Assembly: GCA_964569695.1 (NCBI GenBank)
Contig: CAZMUA010000001.1
Coordinates: forward strand, 99,923-163,922
From: UBA8106 sp964569695
Lineage (GTDB): Bacteria; Acidobacteriota; Vicinamibacteria; Vicinamibacterales; UBA823
Length of the DNA: 64,000 nucleotides
Direction: 5' to 3'
Shown here: positions 16,745 through 26,773 of the stretch, piece after piece
How positions within the stretch are numbered: position 1 is the first letter of the stretch
How the letters are laid out: every line of letters starts with the position of its first letter
Notes under the pieces: generated by a model
Database searches by the model: none
What the model was told of the DNA's origin: nothing
Seen by the model: only the letters and a program-made list of their open reading frames with translations
Made by a program: the position numbers and the translations under genes

Positions 16745-18718
16745 ATGCAAACCGGTGAACGGAGATCTTGGTGGTGGGTAGTGATTGCGGTATTGGTCTG
16801 TCTGCCTGGTGGACTATTGGCGCAGGAAGCGCCGCCGGATGTCGAATGGCCCACTTACGGTGCCGACCTGGCAAGTACCCGCTACCGTCCGCTCGATCAA
16901 ATCAATGGCGATAATTTTAATGAGCTCGAACTGGCGTGGCGTTTAAGTACGACAAATTTTGGCCCGCTTCCCGAAACGAATTTGCAGTCCACACCGCTAA
17001 TGATCGATGGGGTTGTTTATACGACGGCCGGGTCACGCAGATCCGCCGTTGCCATCGATGCCGCCACGGGAGAACTCCTCTGGTTTTATAACCTGCATGA
17101 AGGCGAGCGTGGGGATGTGGCCCCTCGACGATTATCCGGTCGGGGTCTCGCGTATTGGAACGGTGAATCAACCGAGCGAATTTTTTATGTCACGCCGGGT
17201 TATCAGCTCGTGGCACTGGATGCCCAGACCGGCTTGCCTGTCCCTAACTTTGGAATTGATGGAATCGTTGACCTGAAGCGAGAGCTTGACCAAGATATCG
17301 ATCTGGTGACGGGACCGATTGGCTTACATGCTGCACCGGTCGTGGCGGGGAACACGATCATTATTGGAGCTGCGCACGAGGTTGGCAGTGCCCCACCCAC
17401 GAAAGAAAACGTCAAGGGGTATATTCGAGGGTATGACGTGACAACGGGTCAGCGACAATGGATCTTTCATACATTGCCGCAGGCCGGCGAGTTCGGCAAC
17501 GAGACCTGGCTGAATGACTCGTGGCAATACACGGGCAACGTGGGTGTTTGGGGACAGATGACTGTTGACGAGGAGTTGGGCCTAGCGTATCTGCCTACGG
17601 AGATGCCAACCGGTGACTACTACGGTGGACATCGGCACGGTGACAATCTCTTTGCCGATAGTCTTGTGGCCGTAGACCTTGACACGGGTGAACGACGCTG
17701 GCATTTCCAGTTTGTCCACCACGATGTCTGGGACTACGACTTGCCCGCGGCACCGATTTTGGCAGACATCACAGTCGACGGGCGCGCGATCAAAGCGATC
17801 GTCCAGCCCACCAAACAGAATTGGGCGTTTGTGTTTGATCGAGAGACTGGAGAACCGGTTTGGCCAATTGAAGAACGTTCCGTGCCACCATCCACCGTAC
17901 CGGGTGAGTTGCTTGCGCCGACTCAGCCTTTTCCAACAAAGCCCCCGGCATTCGACAGGCAAGGCATCACGTTCGACGATCTCATTGACTGGACCCCGGA
18001 GTTGCGAAGCGAAGCCGAGGCAGTCGCGTCGAGGTACCAAATGGGTCCAATTTACACGCCGCCTGTGGCCACTGACCCCGATGGCATCTTGGGACTGCTA
18101 ATGGTGCCGCAGCAAACGGGTGGTGTGAATTGGCCTGGAGGAGCACTTGATCCGGAAACAGGCATCTTTTACGTCTATTCCAAGACTGAAGTGTCGCCTC
18201 TGCATCTGCTGAATAATCCTGAGCGGTCGAACATGAACTACATCGTCAGCCGGCGTGTGCCTGGTGTGCCGGCGTCATTATTGACCTCTCGGATTCAGGG
18301 GTTGCCCATGATTAAACCGCCGTGGGGACAGATCAGCGCGGTTGACCTGAACAAAGGTGAAATCGTCTGGCAGATTCCTCATGGGGGCACGCCGGATGTG
18401 GTGCGGGAGCATCCCGCGCTCCAACATCTAGACATACCCCGTACTGGCTGGCCAGGTCGTATCGGTACACTGGTCACAAAGACACTCGTGATTGCAGGCG
18501 ATAGCGCAGTGTTAACAACCGAATCAGGTGAGCGCGGCGCGATGCTCCGGGCCTATGCCAAAGATACGGGAACCGAGCTTGGTCAGGTGTATATGCCAGC
18601 ACCGCAGACGGGGTCGCCGATGACCTATATGCTTGATGGCAGGCAATACATCGTGATCGCGGTCGGCAGTAGGGACTTTCCGTCAGAATTGCTAGCGTTT
18701 CGATTGCCTGGCACTTAA
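16745..18718 (+). CDS. PQQ-dependent quinoprotein dehydrogenase (membrane glucose dehydrogenase-like)
   Basis: This is an exported eight-bladed propeller enzyme of about 657 residues. A signal/anchor (SWWWVVIAVLVCLPGGLLA) is followed by DVEWPTYGADLASTRYRPLDQI, the usual start of the PQQ domain (first 20 residues: DVEWPTYGADLASTRYRPLD). Family landmarks are LQSTPLMIDGVVYTT, QFVHHDVWDYDLPAAPIL (active-site/PQQ-contact loop), TKQNWAFVFDRETGEPVWP and PWGQISAVDLNKGEIVW. There is no C-terminal cytochrome c, so it probably passes electrons to quinone or a separate cytochrome. It oxidises sugars or alcohols in the periplasm; the substrate is unknown. ATG 16745 gives the better signal peptide; ATG 16712 is also in frame. 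Confidence 0.85.
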   Translation: MQTGERRSWWWVVIAVLVCLPGGLLAQEAPPDVEWPTYGADLASTRYRPLDQINGDNFNELELAWRLSTTNFGPLPETNLQSTPLMIDGVVYTTAGSRRSAVAIDAATGELLWFYNLHEGERGDVAPRRLSGRGLAYWNGESTERIFYVTPGYQLVALDAQTGLPVPNFGIDGIVDLKRELDQDIDLVTGPIGLHAAPVVAGNTIIIGAAHEVGSAPPTKENVKGYIRGYDVTTGQRQWIFHTLPQAGEFGNETWLNDSWQYTGNVGVWGQMTVDEELGLAYLPTEMPTGDYYGGHRHGDNLFADSLVAVDLDTGERRWHFQFVHHDVWDYDLPAAPILADITVDGRAIKAIVQPTKQNWAFVFDRETGEPVWPIEERSVPPSTVPGELLAPTQPFPTKPPAFDRQGITFDDLIDWTPELRSEAEAVASRYQMGPIYTPPVATDPDGILGLLMVPQQTGGVNWPGGALDPETGIFYVYSKTEVSPLHLLNNPERSNMNYIVSRRVPGVPASLLTSRIQGLPMIKPPWGQISAVDLNKGEIVWQIPHGGTPDVVREHPALQHLDIPRTGWPGRIGTLVTKTLVIAGDSAVLTTESGERGAMLRAYAKDTGTELGQVYMPAPQTGSPMTYMLDGRQYIVIAVGSRDFPSELLAFRLPGT

Positions 18719-18787
18719 AAGACTGCGGTGATCGATTGACATGGGTCCAGCCTATAAAGAAACAGCGCTTGACCTGCTGTCGCACAA

Positions 18788-18793
18788 TATAAT
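18788..18793 (+). promoter_or_regulatory. Possible -10 element before the VPS10-like gene
   Basis: A perfect TATAAT lies 40 bases before the start of the VPS10-like gene in a 115-base intergenic gap. A TTGACC is present upstream at 18769-18774, but the spacing is only 13 bases, too short for a normal sigma-70 promoter. Only the -10 box is supported. Confidence 0.3.
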
Positions 18794-18833
18794 CTGTTGA
18801 TCTCTTAACAATGCTGGTGTTGGAGGAAGAGTC

Positions 18834-21800
18834 ATGGCGATACGAAATCGACGTTCTACGCTGCGCGCGCACGTCTTGTTGTTGGCCTTTTTGTTCTTCA
18901 CGTCTGGCCTACTGACCGCACAGACGATCGCTCCCGAAACATACGAGGCGCTTCAGTACCGACACATTGGTCCTGTGGGGAATCGCATCGCGTCGGTTGC
19001 GGGCATTCCAAATGATCCGATGACTTACTACGTTGGTGCGGCTTCAGGTGGCATCTGGAAGACGGTTGACGGAGGACTGTTCTGGACGCCGGTATTCGAC
19101 GACCACCCGGTCCATGCTATTGGAGCCTTGGCAGTGGCGGTCTCCGATCCCGAAATCGTGTGGGCCGGCACGGGCGAACCGCACATCCGTTCGAACGTAA
19201 CGATTGGAAATGGTGTTTGGAAGTCAATGGATGGCGGTGACACGTGGCAGCACATGGGGCTGGACGCGACCGGGCGGATTGCACGGGTCGTAATCCATCC
19301 CACCAATCCTGAGATCGTCTATGTCGCATCGCTTGGGCATAGCCATGCTCCGCAAGCGGAACGCGGAATCTATCGCACGGCGGATGGGGGAGCTACTTGG
19401 GAACAGGTGCTCTTCGTCGACGAACACACTGGTGCTTCGAGTTTAGAAATGGACCCAAACAACCCGCGTATTTTATATGCGGGCATGTGGCAGGTTTTAG
19501 TCAACACATGGGGTCGGCAAAGTGGTGGACCGGGAAGCGGACTCTTCGTCTCTCGCGATGCAGGTGATAGCTGGACGAAGCTTGAGGGGCATGGCTTGCC
19601 GACACGTCCCTTGGGGAAAGTTGATGTTTGTCTGACGCCGGCAGACTCTAGCCGTATCTACGCACTTCTGGAGACTGGTGACGGCGTCCCGCTGCATGGG
19701 GAAGAGACGGATAGCGGTGAACTTTGGCGCTCGGATGATGGCGCGCAAACTTGGCAACTCGTGACCTACGACCGGAATTTTGGTGGCCGAACCGCCTATT
19801 ACAATAACTGCGCGGTGGCACCCGACGATCCGGACGAGGCGTATTTCCTGACTGCGCCATTCGTGAAATCGATTGACGGTGGGCGCACGGGCGTTGTGCA
19901 GGGGGGACGGTCGCGACCAGGCGGAGACAATCACGACATTTGGATTGATCCGTTTAATGGTAATCGGATGATTATTGGTAACGACGGGGGTCTCGCTATT
20001 TCGGAGAATCGCGGAGAGACGTGGCTCCGAGTGAATTTGCCGATTGCGCAAATGTACCACGTAACCGCCGACACCAAGGTGCCCTATAACGTCTATGGCA
20101 ATCGCCAAGATGGGCCCTCGTTTCGGGGTCCAAGTAATAGCCGGACCGGAGGGTTTGGTGGTAGTCGAATTCCACGTGGCATGTGGCACTCGGTAGGTGG
20201 TGGGGAAAGTGGGTTTGCAACCCCAGACCCGGTTGAGCCAGACATCATTTGGTCGTCAGCGTCTGGTTCCGGCGCGGTTGGTGGCATTGTGGTGCGCTAT
20301 GATGAACGCACCAGACAATTTCGACAGGTCGAGGTATGGCCCGAGAGCACGATTGGCTGGCCCGCTGAAACACTGCGTTATCGATTTCAGTGGACGTTTC
20401 CACTGCTTATCTCGCCTCATGATCACAACACAATTTATGTGACGAGTCAGTTTGTCCATCGCACGACTAACGACGGACAAAGTTGGGACGTGATCAGCCC
20501 CGACCTCACGACGAATGATAAAAGTAGGCAAGGGATGTCGGGTGGGTTGACGCCTGACAATATCGGCGTCGAATATTGCTGTGTCATTTACGCGTTCGAT
20601 GAGTCGCCCGCACAATCAGGTGTCTTCTATGCTGGCTCTAATGATGGCCTCGTGCATGTTAGCCGGGATGACGGTGCAAGTTGGCAGAACGTCACCCCGA
20701 ATCTGCCAGACCTTCCAGCAGACGGTGTCGTACGTGGAATCGATGCATCCAAATGGGATGCCGGCAAGGCCTATGTCGCAATCGAACATCATCAGGTCGG
20801 CAACTTTGAACCTCATGTTTACCGTACCGAGAATTATGGTGAAACGTGGACCAAAATTACCGACGGTATTGCTGAGAGTCCGCTGAGTTTTGCTCGAAGT
20901 ATCCAGGAAGATCCGATCCGACCTGGCTTGGTGTACCTCGGAACGGAGAACGCTGTTTATGTATCGTTTAACGATGGCGATCTGTGGCAGCCATTGCAAT
21001 TGAACATGCCATCGGCACCGAACTACGGGATTGTCATCCAGAATCACTTCAATGATTTGGTCGTGGGGACCTACGGTCGCGGCTTCTGGATTCTTGACGA
21101 TTTGTCACCGCTACAACAACTCTCGGCTGGTGTTACCGATGAATCCTCGTATCTTTTTGAGCCACGATCGGCCTACCGGTTTCATAACATTACATCGCCA
21201 CAGGCGATGCCGAACGACCCCTCCGATGGAGAAAACCCGCCGTATGGGGCGTCAATTAACTACTGGTTAGGTGCAGATATTGAGGGTGAAGTCGTACTGC
21301 GCATTGAAGACGATCGCGGTGAAACTGTCAGGACGCTTGACGGCACAAAGCGACAGGGAGTCAACCGAGTGTGGTGGGATTTGCGTGGTGAACCCTCGGT
21401 CGAAATCAAACTGAGAACCACGCCACGCTACGCTGATTGGGTAGACCTTGGGAAAGAGCGCTGGCGATCGGGCGGAGGCGAGATTACCATTCTTCAACCG
21501 CCTGGTCGCTACACCGTTGTTCTGGATGTTAACGGTGATGAACACCGACAGCAACTTCAGGTCTTAAAGGATCCCAACTCCGAAGGTAGTGAAGCGGACA
21601 TTGCCGTGCAGCTTGCGATGGTCCAGGAACTGCGCGATGACTCAGAACAAATCGCACACGCCGTGAATGAGATCGAGTGGCTTAGACGCCAACTCCTCGA
21701 TCTTCAAGCGTTAGTTGCCGACACTAGTGATGGTCAGCAATCGGTTGTTGAGGCTATTGAGGAAGTTGACGGCACACTGATCGCGGTGGAGGAAAAGCTT

Positions 21801-22070
21801 ATCCAAATGAAACTAACGGGCACGGGGCAAGACCGGGTTCGCTGGCCCGCGATGTTATCCGGGCGTTTCGCTTATCTCATTGGCAACGTGGCGACCTACG
21901 ACTTCCCGCCCAACGACCAGCAACGGGAAGTGCAAGCAGTTCTCAAGGAACGCATGCAAGGAGTCCTGGACGAATTAAGGTTAATTGTTGATAGCGACGT
22001 AACTTCGTTGAACCAAACTCTCACGTCGCAGGGTTTCCCGACAGTCATGATTGGAACCCCAGAGCCTTAG
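18834..22070 (+). CDS. Secreted VPS10/sortilin-type beta-propeller protein
   Basis: This 1078-residue exported protein has a signal peptide (LLLAFLFFTSGLLTAQ) followed by two propeller-like regions built of Asp-box/BNR repeats. Examples are ASGGIWKTVDGGLFW, NGVWKSMDGGDTWQHMG, RGIYRTADGGATWEQV, GLFVSRDAGDSWTKL and VYRTENYGETWTKITDG. Such proteins are annotated as sortilin/VPS10-domain or glycosyl-hydrolase-like and are greatly expanded in Acidobacteriota. The biochemical role is not established. The last ~200 residues form a helical region (LAMVQELRDDSEQIAHAVNE) after a beta-sandwich (VVLRIEDDRGETVRTLDG). GGAGGAAG about 5 bases before ATG 18834 is a strong ribosome-binding site. Confidence 0.85.
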   Translation: MAIRNRRSTLRAHVLLLAFLFFTSGLLTAQTIAPETYEALQYRHIGPVGNRIASVAGIPNDPMTYYVGAASGGIWKTVDGGLFWTPVFDDHPVHAIGALAVAVSDPEIVWAGTGEPHIRSNVTIGNGVWKSMDGGDTWQHMGLDATGRIARVVIHPTNPEIVYVASLGHSHAPQAERGIYRTADGGATWEQVLFVDEHTGASSLEMDPNNPRILYAGMWQVLVNTWGRQSGGPGSGLFVSRDAGDSWTKLEGHGLPTRPLGKVDVCLTPADSSRIYALLETGDGVPLHGEETDSGELWRSDDGAQTWQLVTYDRNFGGRTAYYNNCAVAPDDPDEAYFLTAPFVKSIDGGRTGVVQGGRSRPGGDNHDIWIDPFNGNRMIIGNDGGLAISENRGETWLRVNLPIAQMYHVTADTKVPYNVYGNRQDGPSFRGPSNSRTGGFGGSRIPRGMWHSVGGGESGFATPDPVEPDIIWSSASGSGAVGGIVVRYDERTRQFRQVEVWPESTIGWPAETLRYRFQWTFPLLISPHDHNTIYVTSQFVHRTTNDGQSWDVISPDLTTNDKSRQGMSGGLTPDNIGVEYCCVIYAFDESPAQSGVFYAGSNDGLVHVSRDDGASWQNVTPNLPDLPADGVVRGIDASKWDAGKAYVAIEHHQVGNFEPHVYRTENYGETWTKITDGIAESPLSFARSIQEDPIRPGLVYLGTENAVYVSFNDGDLWQPLQLNMPSAPNYGIVIQNHFNDLVVGTYGRGFWILDDLSPLQQLSAGVTDESSYLFEPRSAYRFHNITSPQAMPNDPSDGENPPYGASINYWLGADIEGEVVLRIEDDRGETVRTLDGTKRQGVNRVWWDLRGEPSVEIKLRTTPRYADWVDLGKERWRSGGGEITILQPPGRYTVVLDVNGDEHRQQLQVLKDPNSEGSEADIAVQLAMVQELRDDSEQIAHAVNEIEWLRRQLLDLQALVADTSDGQQSVVEAIEEVDGTLIAVEEKLIQMKLTGTGQDRVRWPAMLSGRFAYLIGNVATYDFPPNDQQREVQAVLKERMQGVLDELRLIVDSDVTSLNQTLTSQGFPTVMIGTPEP

Positions 22071-22131
22071 CCTTGAGGCTGCATCTGGTGCGGAGTGTTT
22101 GACCGTGGCAGCCTAACGGCGTTTTTTATAG

Positions 22132-23448
22132 ATGTTGAATGTGAAGAACCACGGAAACGGTTCGTTGGGTGTGCCGACGGCCACGGCTGTTGTAATTGCG
22201 GCGATGGTCGGTTCAGGTGTCTTTACGACGCTTGGGTTTCAGGTCGCCGAAATCCGGTCGACGTTTGCCGTCATGATGGTGTGGCTCGTAGGAGGAGTCA
22301 TCGCGCTCTGTGGCGCACTTACCTATGGCGAGTTGGGAGCCGCCCTACCGCGTTCCGGTGGCGAGTATCACCTCCTCCGCCGGGTGTACACACCTGCACT
22401 AGGATTTCTTTCGGGATGGGTTTCGGCGACGGTCGGGTTCGCGGGTCCCTCAGCGCTGGCGGCGATGGCTTTGGCATCGTACACGGCTACGTTTATTCCA
22501 GGCATCCCCGAGAATCATCTAGCGGCGGGTGTGGTCCTAGGGTTCAGTCTCATTCACGCATCGAGTCTGCAAGTTGGAACCACCTTTCAGAATCTGCTGA
22601 CTGTTTTAAAAGTAGGTCTAATTCTTGGCTTTGTGGGTGCTGCGTTCACCGTCGACCAAGTGCCAGGAATTACGCTCTGGCCGCAAACGGGCGATGCTGG
22701 TCTGATAACTGGACCGGCCTTCGCGGTTGCGCTCATCTTTGTTTCTTATGCCTACACTGGATGGAATGCGGCAATCTACGTCGCGGGCGAAATTAAGCAG
22801 CCAAGTCGCACACTACCGCGATCCTTGTTGCTGGGAACTCTTGCGGTGACAGCACTCTACGTACTGCTCAATTATGTATTTCTACGAACAGTCCCGATGG
22901 ACGAATTAGCCGGTCAGATCGAGGTTGGCTTTCTCGCGGGTGTGCAAATTTTTGGCGAAGCCGGAGGACAGACAACCGCAGCCATTATTGCTGGTCTTCT
23001 GGCGTCGACCGTGAGCGCTTATATCTTCTTGGGGCCGCGGATCCTGATGGTTATGGGCGAAGATATGCCCGCATTAACTTGGCTCTCGGTGAAAAGTCAA
23101 CGGGGCTTGCCGGTCAATGCGTTTGTCTTTCAAACATTGGTGACACTCGCATTAATTTATACGTCGACGTTCGACCAGGTGATGCTTTATGCGTCAATTT
23201 TACTAATTGCCAATTCCACTCTGGCTGTCGCAGGTGTCTACGTGCTCCGGGTGAACGAGCCTAACCTGCCACGACCTTACCGCACGTGGGGCTATCCGGT
23301 GACGCCCGCAGTTTTTCTCGCGGTCAATATCTGGACGTTGATGTACGTGTTACAGACTCGGCCCTTCGAGTCATTTGTTGGACTCGTGATCCTGGGCGTC
23401 GGACTGACGTTATATGCTGTGGTTCAGAGGCTAACACCTAAACAATAA
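22132..23448 (+). CDS. APC-superfamily amino acid permease
   Basis: This 438-residue inner-membrane transporter has about twelve helices. The first carries the APC signature VVIAAMVGSGVFTTLGF (unwound G-S/A-G in helix 1). LTYGELGAALPRSGGEYHLLRR is the conserved helix 2-3 loop (first 20 residues: LTYGELGAALPRSGGEYHLL), and SYAYTGWNAAIYVAGEIKQP is helix 6. This matches the LAT/APA-type amino acid permeases that drive uptake or exchange of amino acids. It lies 61 bases after the VPS10-like gene and 39 bases before the hexosaminidase gene. No strong ribosome-binding site precedes ATG 22132. The substrate cannot be assigned. Confidence 0.88.
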   Translation: MLNVKNHGNGSLGVPTATAVVIAAMVGSGVFTTLGFQVAEIRSTFAVMMVWLVGGVIALCGALTYGELGAALPRSGGEYHLLRRVYTPALGFLSGWVSATVGFAGPSALAAMALASYTATFIPGIPENHLAAGVVLGFSLIHASSLQVGTTFQNLLTVLKVGLILGFVGAAFTVDQVPGITLWPQTGDAGLITGPAFAVALIFVSYAYTGWNAAIYVAGEIKQPSRTLPRSLLLGTLAVTALYVLLNYVFLRTVPMDELAGQIEVGFLAGVQIFGEAGGQTTAAIIAGLLASTVSAYIFLGPRILMVMGEDMPALTWLSVKSQRGLPVNAFVFQTLVTLALIYTSTFDQVMLYASILLIANSTLAVAGVYVLRVNEPNLPRPYRTWGYPVTPAVFLAVNIWTLMYVLQTRPFESFVGLVILGVGLTLYAVVQRLTPKQ

Positions 23449-23487
23449 TGTCGAGGCTTCCTGAATAAGGTAACAGGGGGGAAATAC

Positions 23488-25128
23488 ATGCTGTTACGTC
23501 GCTTTCAAAACTTGGGGTTCATCTGTGTCGTTGCTGCAGGACTCAGTGGCGCATGCAGCACACCTCGTAATCCTTCGGTTATTCCGCAACCTGTGCAGAT
23601 GGAGGTGGGACGGGGGATTTTTGATCTCGACGCAGACACACGCATTGTGCTGACAAATCCGACGAATGAGGTGCAGCAACTAACTGAGTCATGGGCAAGG
23701 CCGATCCGTGCGACGTCCGGCTTTAATTTGCAGTTGGTCGATACACCGAGCGATGCACCATCAAATACGATCACCTTGCGACTTTCCCCTGATGCCTCCC
23801 ACCCCGCCGAAGGCTATCACTTGGACGTGACGTCTGACGCGGTGACGGTTGAAGCCAAGACACCGGCAGGTTTGTTTTACGGGTTGCAGACTTTGACACA
23901 ATTACTATCTGGTGACCACTCCAGCGGTTGGTCAGTACCCGTCGTGCAGATTGTGGATACCCCGCGATTCGCCTATCGCGGGATGCACCTCGATGTTGGA
24001 CGACATTTTTTCCCGGTGGCGTTTGTAAAGAAGTACATCGATCTGTTGGCGATGTACAAGATGAACAAATTTCACTGGCATCTAACCGAGGATCAAGGCT
24101 GGCGGATTGAAATCAAAAAGTATCCGAAGCTCACTGAAATAGGCGCCTATCGCAAGGAAACGGTCGTGGGGAAGAACTTCGAGCGTTTTGACCGGCCTTA
24201 CGTTGGTGACGGGCAACCCCACGGCGGTTTCTATACCCAGGATGAGGTGCGTGAGGTGGTAGCCTATGCCCGCGCCCGTTACATCGATGTAATTCCAGAA
24301 ATTGAAATGCCTGGCCATGCAACTGCCGCGCTTGCCGCCTATCCAGAATTGGCGTGCACGGACGGACCGTTTGATGTGCCTACCACCTGGGGAATCTTCG
24401 AAGACGTCTTTTGTCCGAAAGAGGAGACCTTTCAGTTTCTTGAGGATGTACTCACTGAAGTTATCGCGTTGTTTCCAAGTCAATACATTCATATTGGCGG
24501 TGACGAGGTGCCGAAGGTGCGCTGGAAGGAAAGTGAGCTTGCCCAAGAGGTAATCACTCGCGAGGGTTTGGCTGATGAAGAGGAACTCCAGAGTTATTTT
24601 ATTAAACGTATCGAGGCCTTCCTCCAGGCTCAGGGGCGGCGATTAATTGGCTGGGACGAGATTCTCGAAGGAGGACTCGCACCAGACGCCACTGTCATGT
24701 CATGGCGTGGCATGGAAGGTGGTATCGAAGCTGCCAGACAGGGGCACGATGTCATTATGACGCCCACAAGCCATACCTACTTTGATTATTATCAGGGCGA
24801 TCCGGTACAGGAACCACTCGCTATTCGTGGTCTCACTCCGCTGGAGAAGGTGTATGGCTTTGAGCCGGTGCCAGAGACCCTGTCAGCAGAAGAGGCAGCA
24901 CACATTCTCGGAGCCCAGGGCAACGTCTGGACCGAATACATGGCAACGACTGATTATGTGGAGTACATGGTGTTTCCAAGGATGTTAGCGCTTGCGGAAG
25001 TCGTGTGGTCTCCGCAAGAACTACGGAACTGGGAGGACTTTGTGCAGCGCTTGCCAGCGCAGTTGCAACACCTCGATACGCTTGGCGTAAACTACCGGCA
25101 GCCAGAAGAGGTGGGTGGCGCGGAATGA
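23488..25128 (+). CDS. Beta-N-acetylhexosaminidase, GH20, lipoprotein
   Basis: This 546-residue enzyme has a lipoprotein signal (VVAAGLSGAC). A GH20b-type N-domain covers about residues 30-150 (PQPVQMEVGRGIFDL...GLFYGLQTLTQLL). The catalytic TIM barrel starts at RFAYRGMHLDVGRHFFPV. HWHLTEDQGWRIEIKKYP, EIEMPGHATAALAAYPEL and YIHIGGDEVPKVRW are visible; the adjacent D-E of the last is the GH20 catalytic pair. It releases terminal GlcNAc or GalNAc from chitin oligomers, glycoproteins or peptidoglycan outside the cytoplasm. A G-rich ribosome-binding site precedes ATG 23488. Full family length, no damage seen. Confidence 0.93.
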   Translation: MLLRRFQNLGFICVVAAGLSGACSTPRNPSVIPQPVQMEVGRGIFDLDADTRIVLTNPTNEVQQLTESWARPIRATSGFNLQLVDTPSDAPSNTITLRLSPDASHPAEGYHLDVTSDAVTVEAKTPAGLFYGLQTLTQLLSGDHSSGWSVPVVQIVDTPRFAYRGMHLDVGRHFFPVAFVKKYIDLLAMYKMNKFHWHLTEDQGWRIEIKKYPKLTEIGAYRKETVVGKNFERFDRPYVGDGQPHGGFYTQDEVREVVAYARARYIDVIPEIEMPGHATAALAAYPELACTDGPFDVPTTWGIFEDVFCPKEETFQFLEDVLTEVIALFPSQYIHIGGDEVPKVRWKESELAQEVITREGLADEEELQSYFIKRIEAFLQAQGRRLIGWDEILEGGLAPDATVMSWRGMEGGIEAARQGHDVIMTPTSHTYFDYYQGDPVQEPLAIRGLTPLEKVYGFEPVPETLSAEEAAHILGAQGNVWTEYMATTDYVEYMVFPRMLALAEVVWSPQELRNWEDFVQRLPAQLQHLDTLGVNYRQPEEVGGAE

Positions 25129-25159
25129 AGATAACGGGGATCAGCCACTTAGGTGTTGG

Positions 25160-26692
25160 ATGACTACCGTACGACTTAACTGCTTGCTACTGTTCCTAGT
25201 TGCTAGTGTCGTCTCTGGATGTCAGGAGTTCGACCAGGGCCAGAAGGAACCTAGTCGCACACAACTCTTAATCGTCGTCGACGGCCTTCGCCCGGATTTC
25301 GTAACAGCTGACTTCACCCCGCAGTTACACCGCTTGGCGCAGCGCGGGGTGCTCTTTAGTAACCACCATGCGGTCTTTCCAACCGTAACACGTGTGAACG
25401 CAGCGTCGATCTCGACAGGTGCATACCCCAGAACACACGGACTGATGGGCAATTCGGTTTTCATGCCAAAGGTGGATGCGAGTAGCGCACTGAGTACCGG
25501 CACGAAAGATGTACTTGATGCAATCGGACATGCCACGGATGGACAGATCTTGACTGCTACGACACTTGGAGAGGTGCTCCAGGGAGCTGGTAAGAGTTTA
25601 GTGGTGCTGAGTTCAGGAACCGAAGGGTCTGGGTTGCTCTTGAATCACACCGTTGCCGGTGGTGCGGTGATTCACCCGGGATTTACCTTGCCTGAGTCAT
25701 TACGTGCCAGTCTTGATGCAACGCTCGGGTATAGCCTACCCGCAAATGCATCAGTAGCCGCGCAGACACGCTGGCTTGTTGATGTCTATCTTCAGTATGT
25801 CGTAGAGATACTTCAACCAGATGCGACGATTTTATGGATCGGAAACTTGGATGGTGCGACCCACGCGTACGGTGTGGGTTCACCATCGGCCCTAGAGGCG
25901 CTTACAACTGTCGATGCTGAGATCGCTCGTATTGAAACAACACTCCTGAGAAGTGAACGGGTTAGTGGCGTCAATCTCTTGGTCGCGTCGGACCACGGGT
26001 TTTCGTCGCACACCGGTGAACTTGATTTGGACAGTTTGCTTGAGCCGCACAGGGGTACGCTTGAAAACGGCTCACCTGATGTCGTTCGGGCTGGCACCGC
26101 GATCTATATACGCGACAGCGATTTGGACAAACGAGATGCCATTGTCAACGACCTTCTAACAGTAGCTGGGCACGGTGCAATCTTTACCCCCGCGCGTGGA
26201 CAAGACACTGTAGAGGGAATTGTTCCCGGCACGTTTTCGCAGAGGCTGATCGGTTGGAATCATGCGCGCGCAGCAGACATTCTTATTTCACCAGCGTGGA
26301 CTTCCACGATTAATGAATACGGGTACGCTGGCACGACCAGCCAAAAGGGAATTGCAGGTCACGGCTCAGCGAGTCCATTCGATATTCACGCTGTCTTAAT
26401 TGCTGCTGGACCAGATTTTCGTGAAGGGCTGGTTCTGGATACACCAACGGCCAACGTCGATTTGGCACCGACGCTACTCTATTTATTAGCCCTTGGAATG
26501 CCGGACTCCATGGAAGGTCGCGTGATTACGGAGGCGTTACGTGAAGGCCCGACCCCGTCGTCTCTTCAGTCAGAGACGAGACATCACAGTTTTGAGTTGG
26601 AACTAGCATCCGGTTCCTACGTAGCGTCGGCGCAGGTTTCCACCCTGGATGAATATGTGTATTTAGATCACGCTGAGGTGCAACGCCCATGA
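25160..26692 (+). CDS. Type I phosphodiesterase/nucleotide pyrophosphatase-family lipoprotein
   Basis: This 510-residue exported alkaline-phosphatase-superfamily enzyme carries lipobox FLVASVVSGC right after the ATG at 25160. A GTG further upstream at 25115 gives a longer protein but would bury the signal. Active-site segments are LLIVVDGLRPDFV (metal ligand D), FPTVTRVNAASISTG (nucleophile Thr and the NPP-type F-P-T-x-T frame), and later LLVASDHGFSSHTGEL and GIAGHGSASPF with metal-binding D/H. The family hydrolyses phosphodiester or pyrophosphate bonds. The gene start lies 31 bases after the GH20 stop, so it is probably co-transcribed with the hexosaminidase gene. Confidence 0.85.
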   Translation: MTTVRLNCLLLFLVASVVSGCQEFDQGQKEPSRTQLLIVVDGLRPDFVTADFTPQLHRLAQRGVLFSNHHAVFPTVTRVNAASISTGAYPRTHGLMGNSVFMPKVDASSALSTGTKDVLDAIGHATDGQILTATTLGEVLQGAGKSLVVLSSGTEGSGLLLNHTVAGGAVIHPGFTLPESLRASLDATLGYSLPANASVAAQTRWLVDVYLQYVVEILQPDATILWIGNLDGATHAYGVGSPSALEALTTVDAEIARIETTLLRSERVSGVNLLVASDHGFSSHTGELDLDSLLEPHRGTLENGSPDVVRAGTAIYIRDSDLDKRDAIVNDLLTVAGHGAIFTPARGQDTVEGIVPGTFSQRLIGWNHARAADILISPAWTSTINEYGYAGTTSQKGIAGHGSASPFDIHAVLIAAGPDFREGLVLDTPTANVDLAPTLLYLLALGMPDSMEGRVITEALREGPTPSSLQSETRHHSFELELASGSYVASAQVSTLDEYVYLDHAEVQRP

Positions 26693-26773
26693 CACTTAAT
26701 CCACGCCCAGCCAGCCCAGAAGTGCCACTGGTTGCATAATGTAGTCAGGTCTGCAATAAACCCGAAAACGCCG

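Noticed and set aside
18735..18756. TTGACA with TATAAA as a promoter before the VPS10-like gene
   Set aside because: The spacing is about 11 bases, too short for RNA polymerase.
22095..22796. A 233-residue reading frame overlapping the amino acid permease gene
   Set aside because: It is the +1/+2 shadow of the permease start, Gly/Arg/Cys-rich and without any domain; the permease frame has clear helices and motifs.
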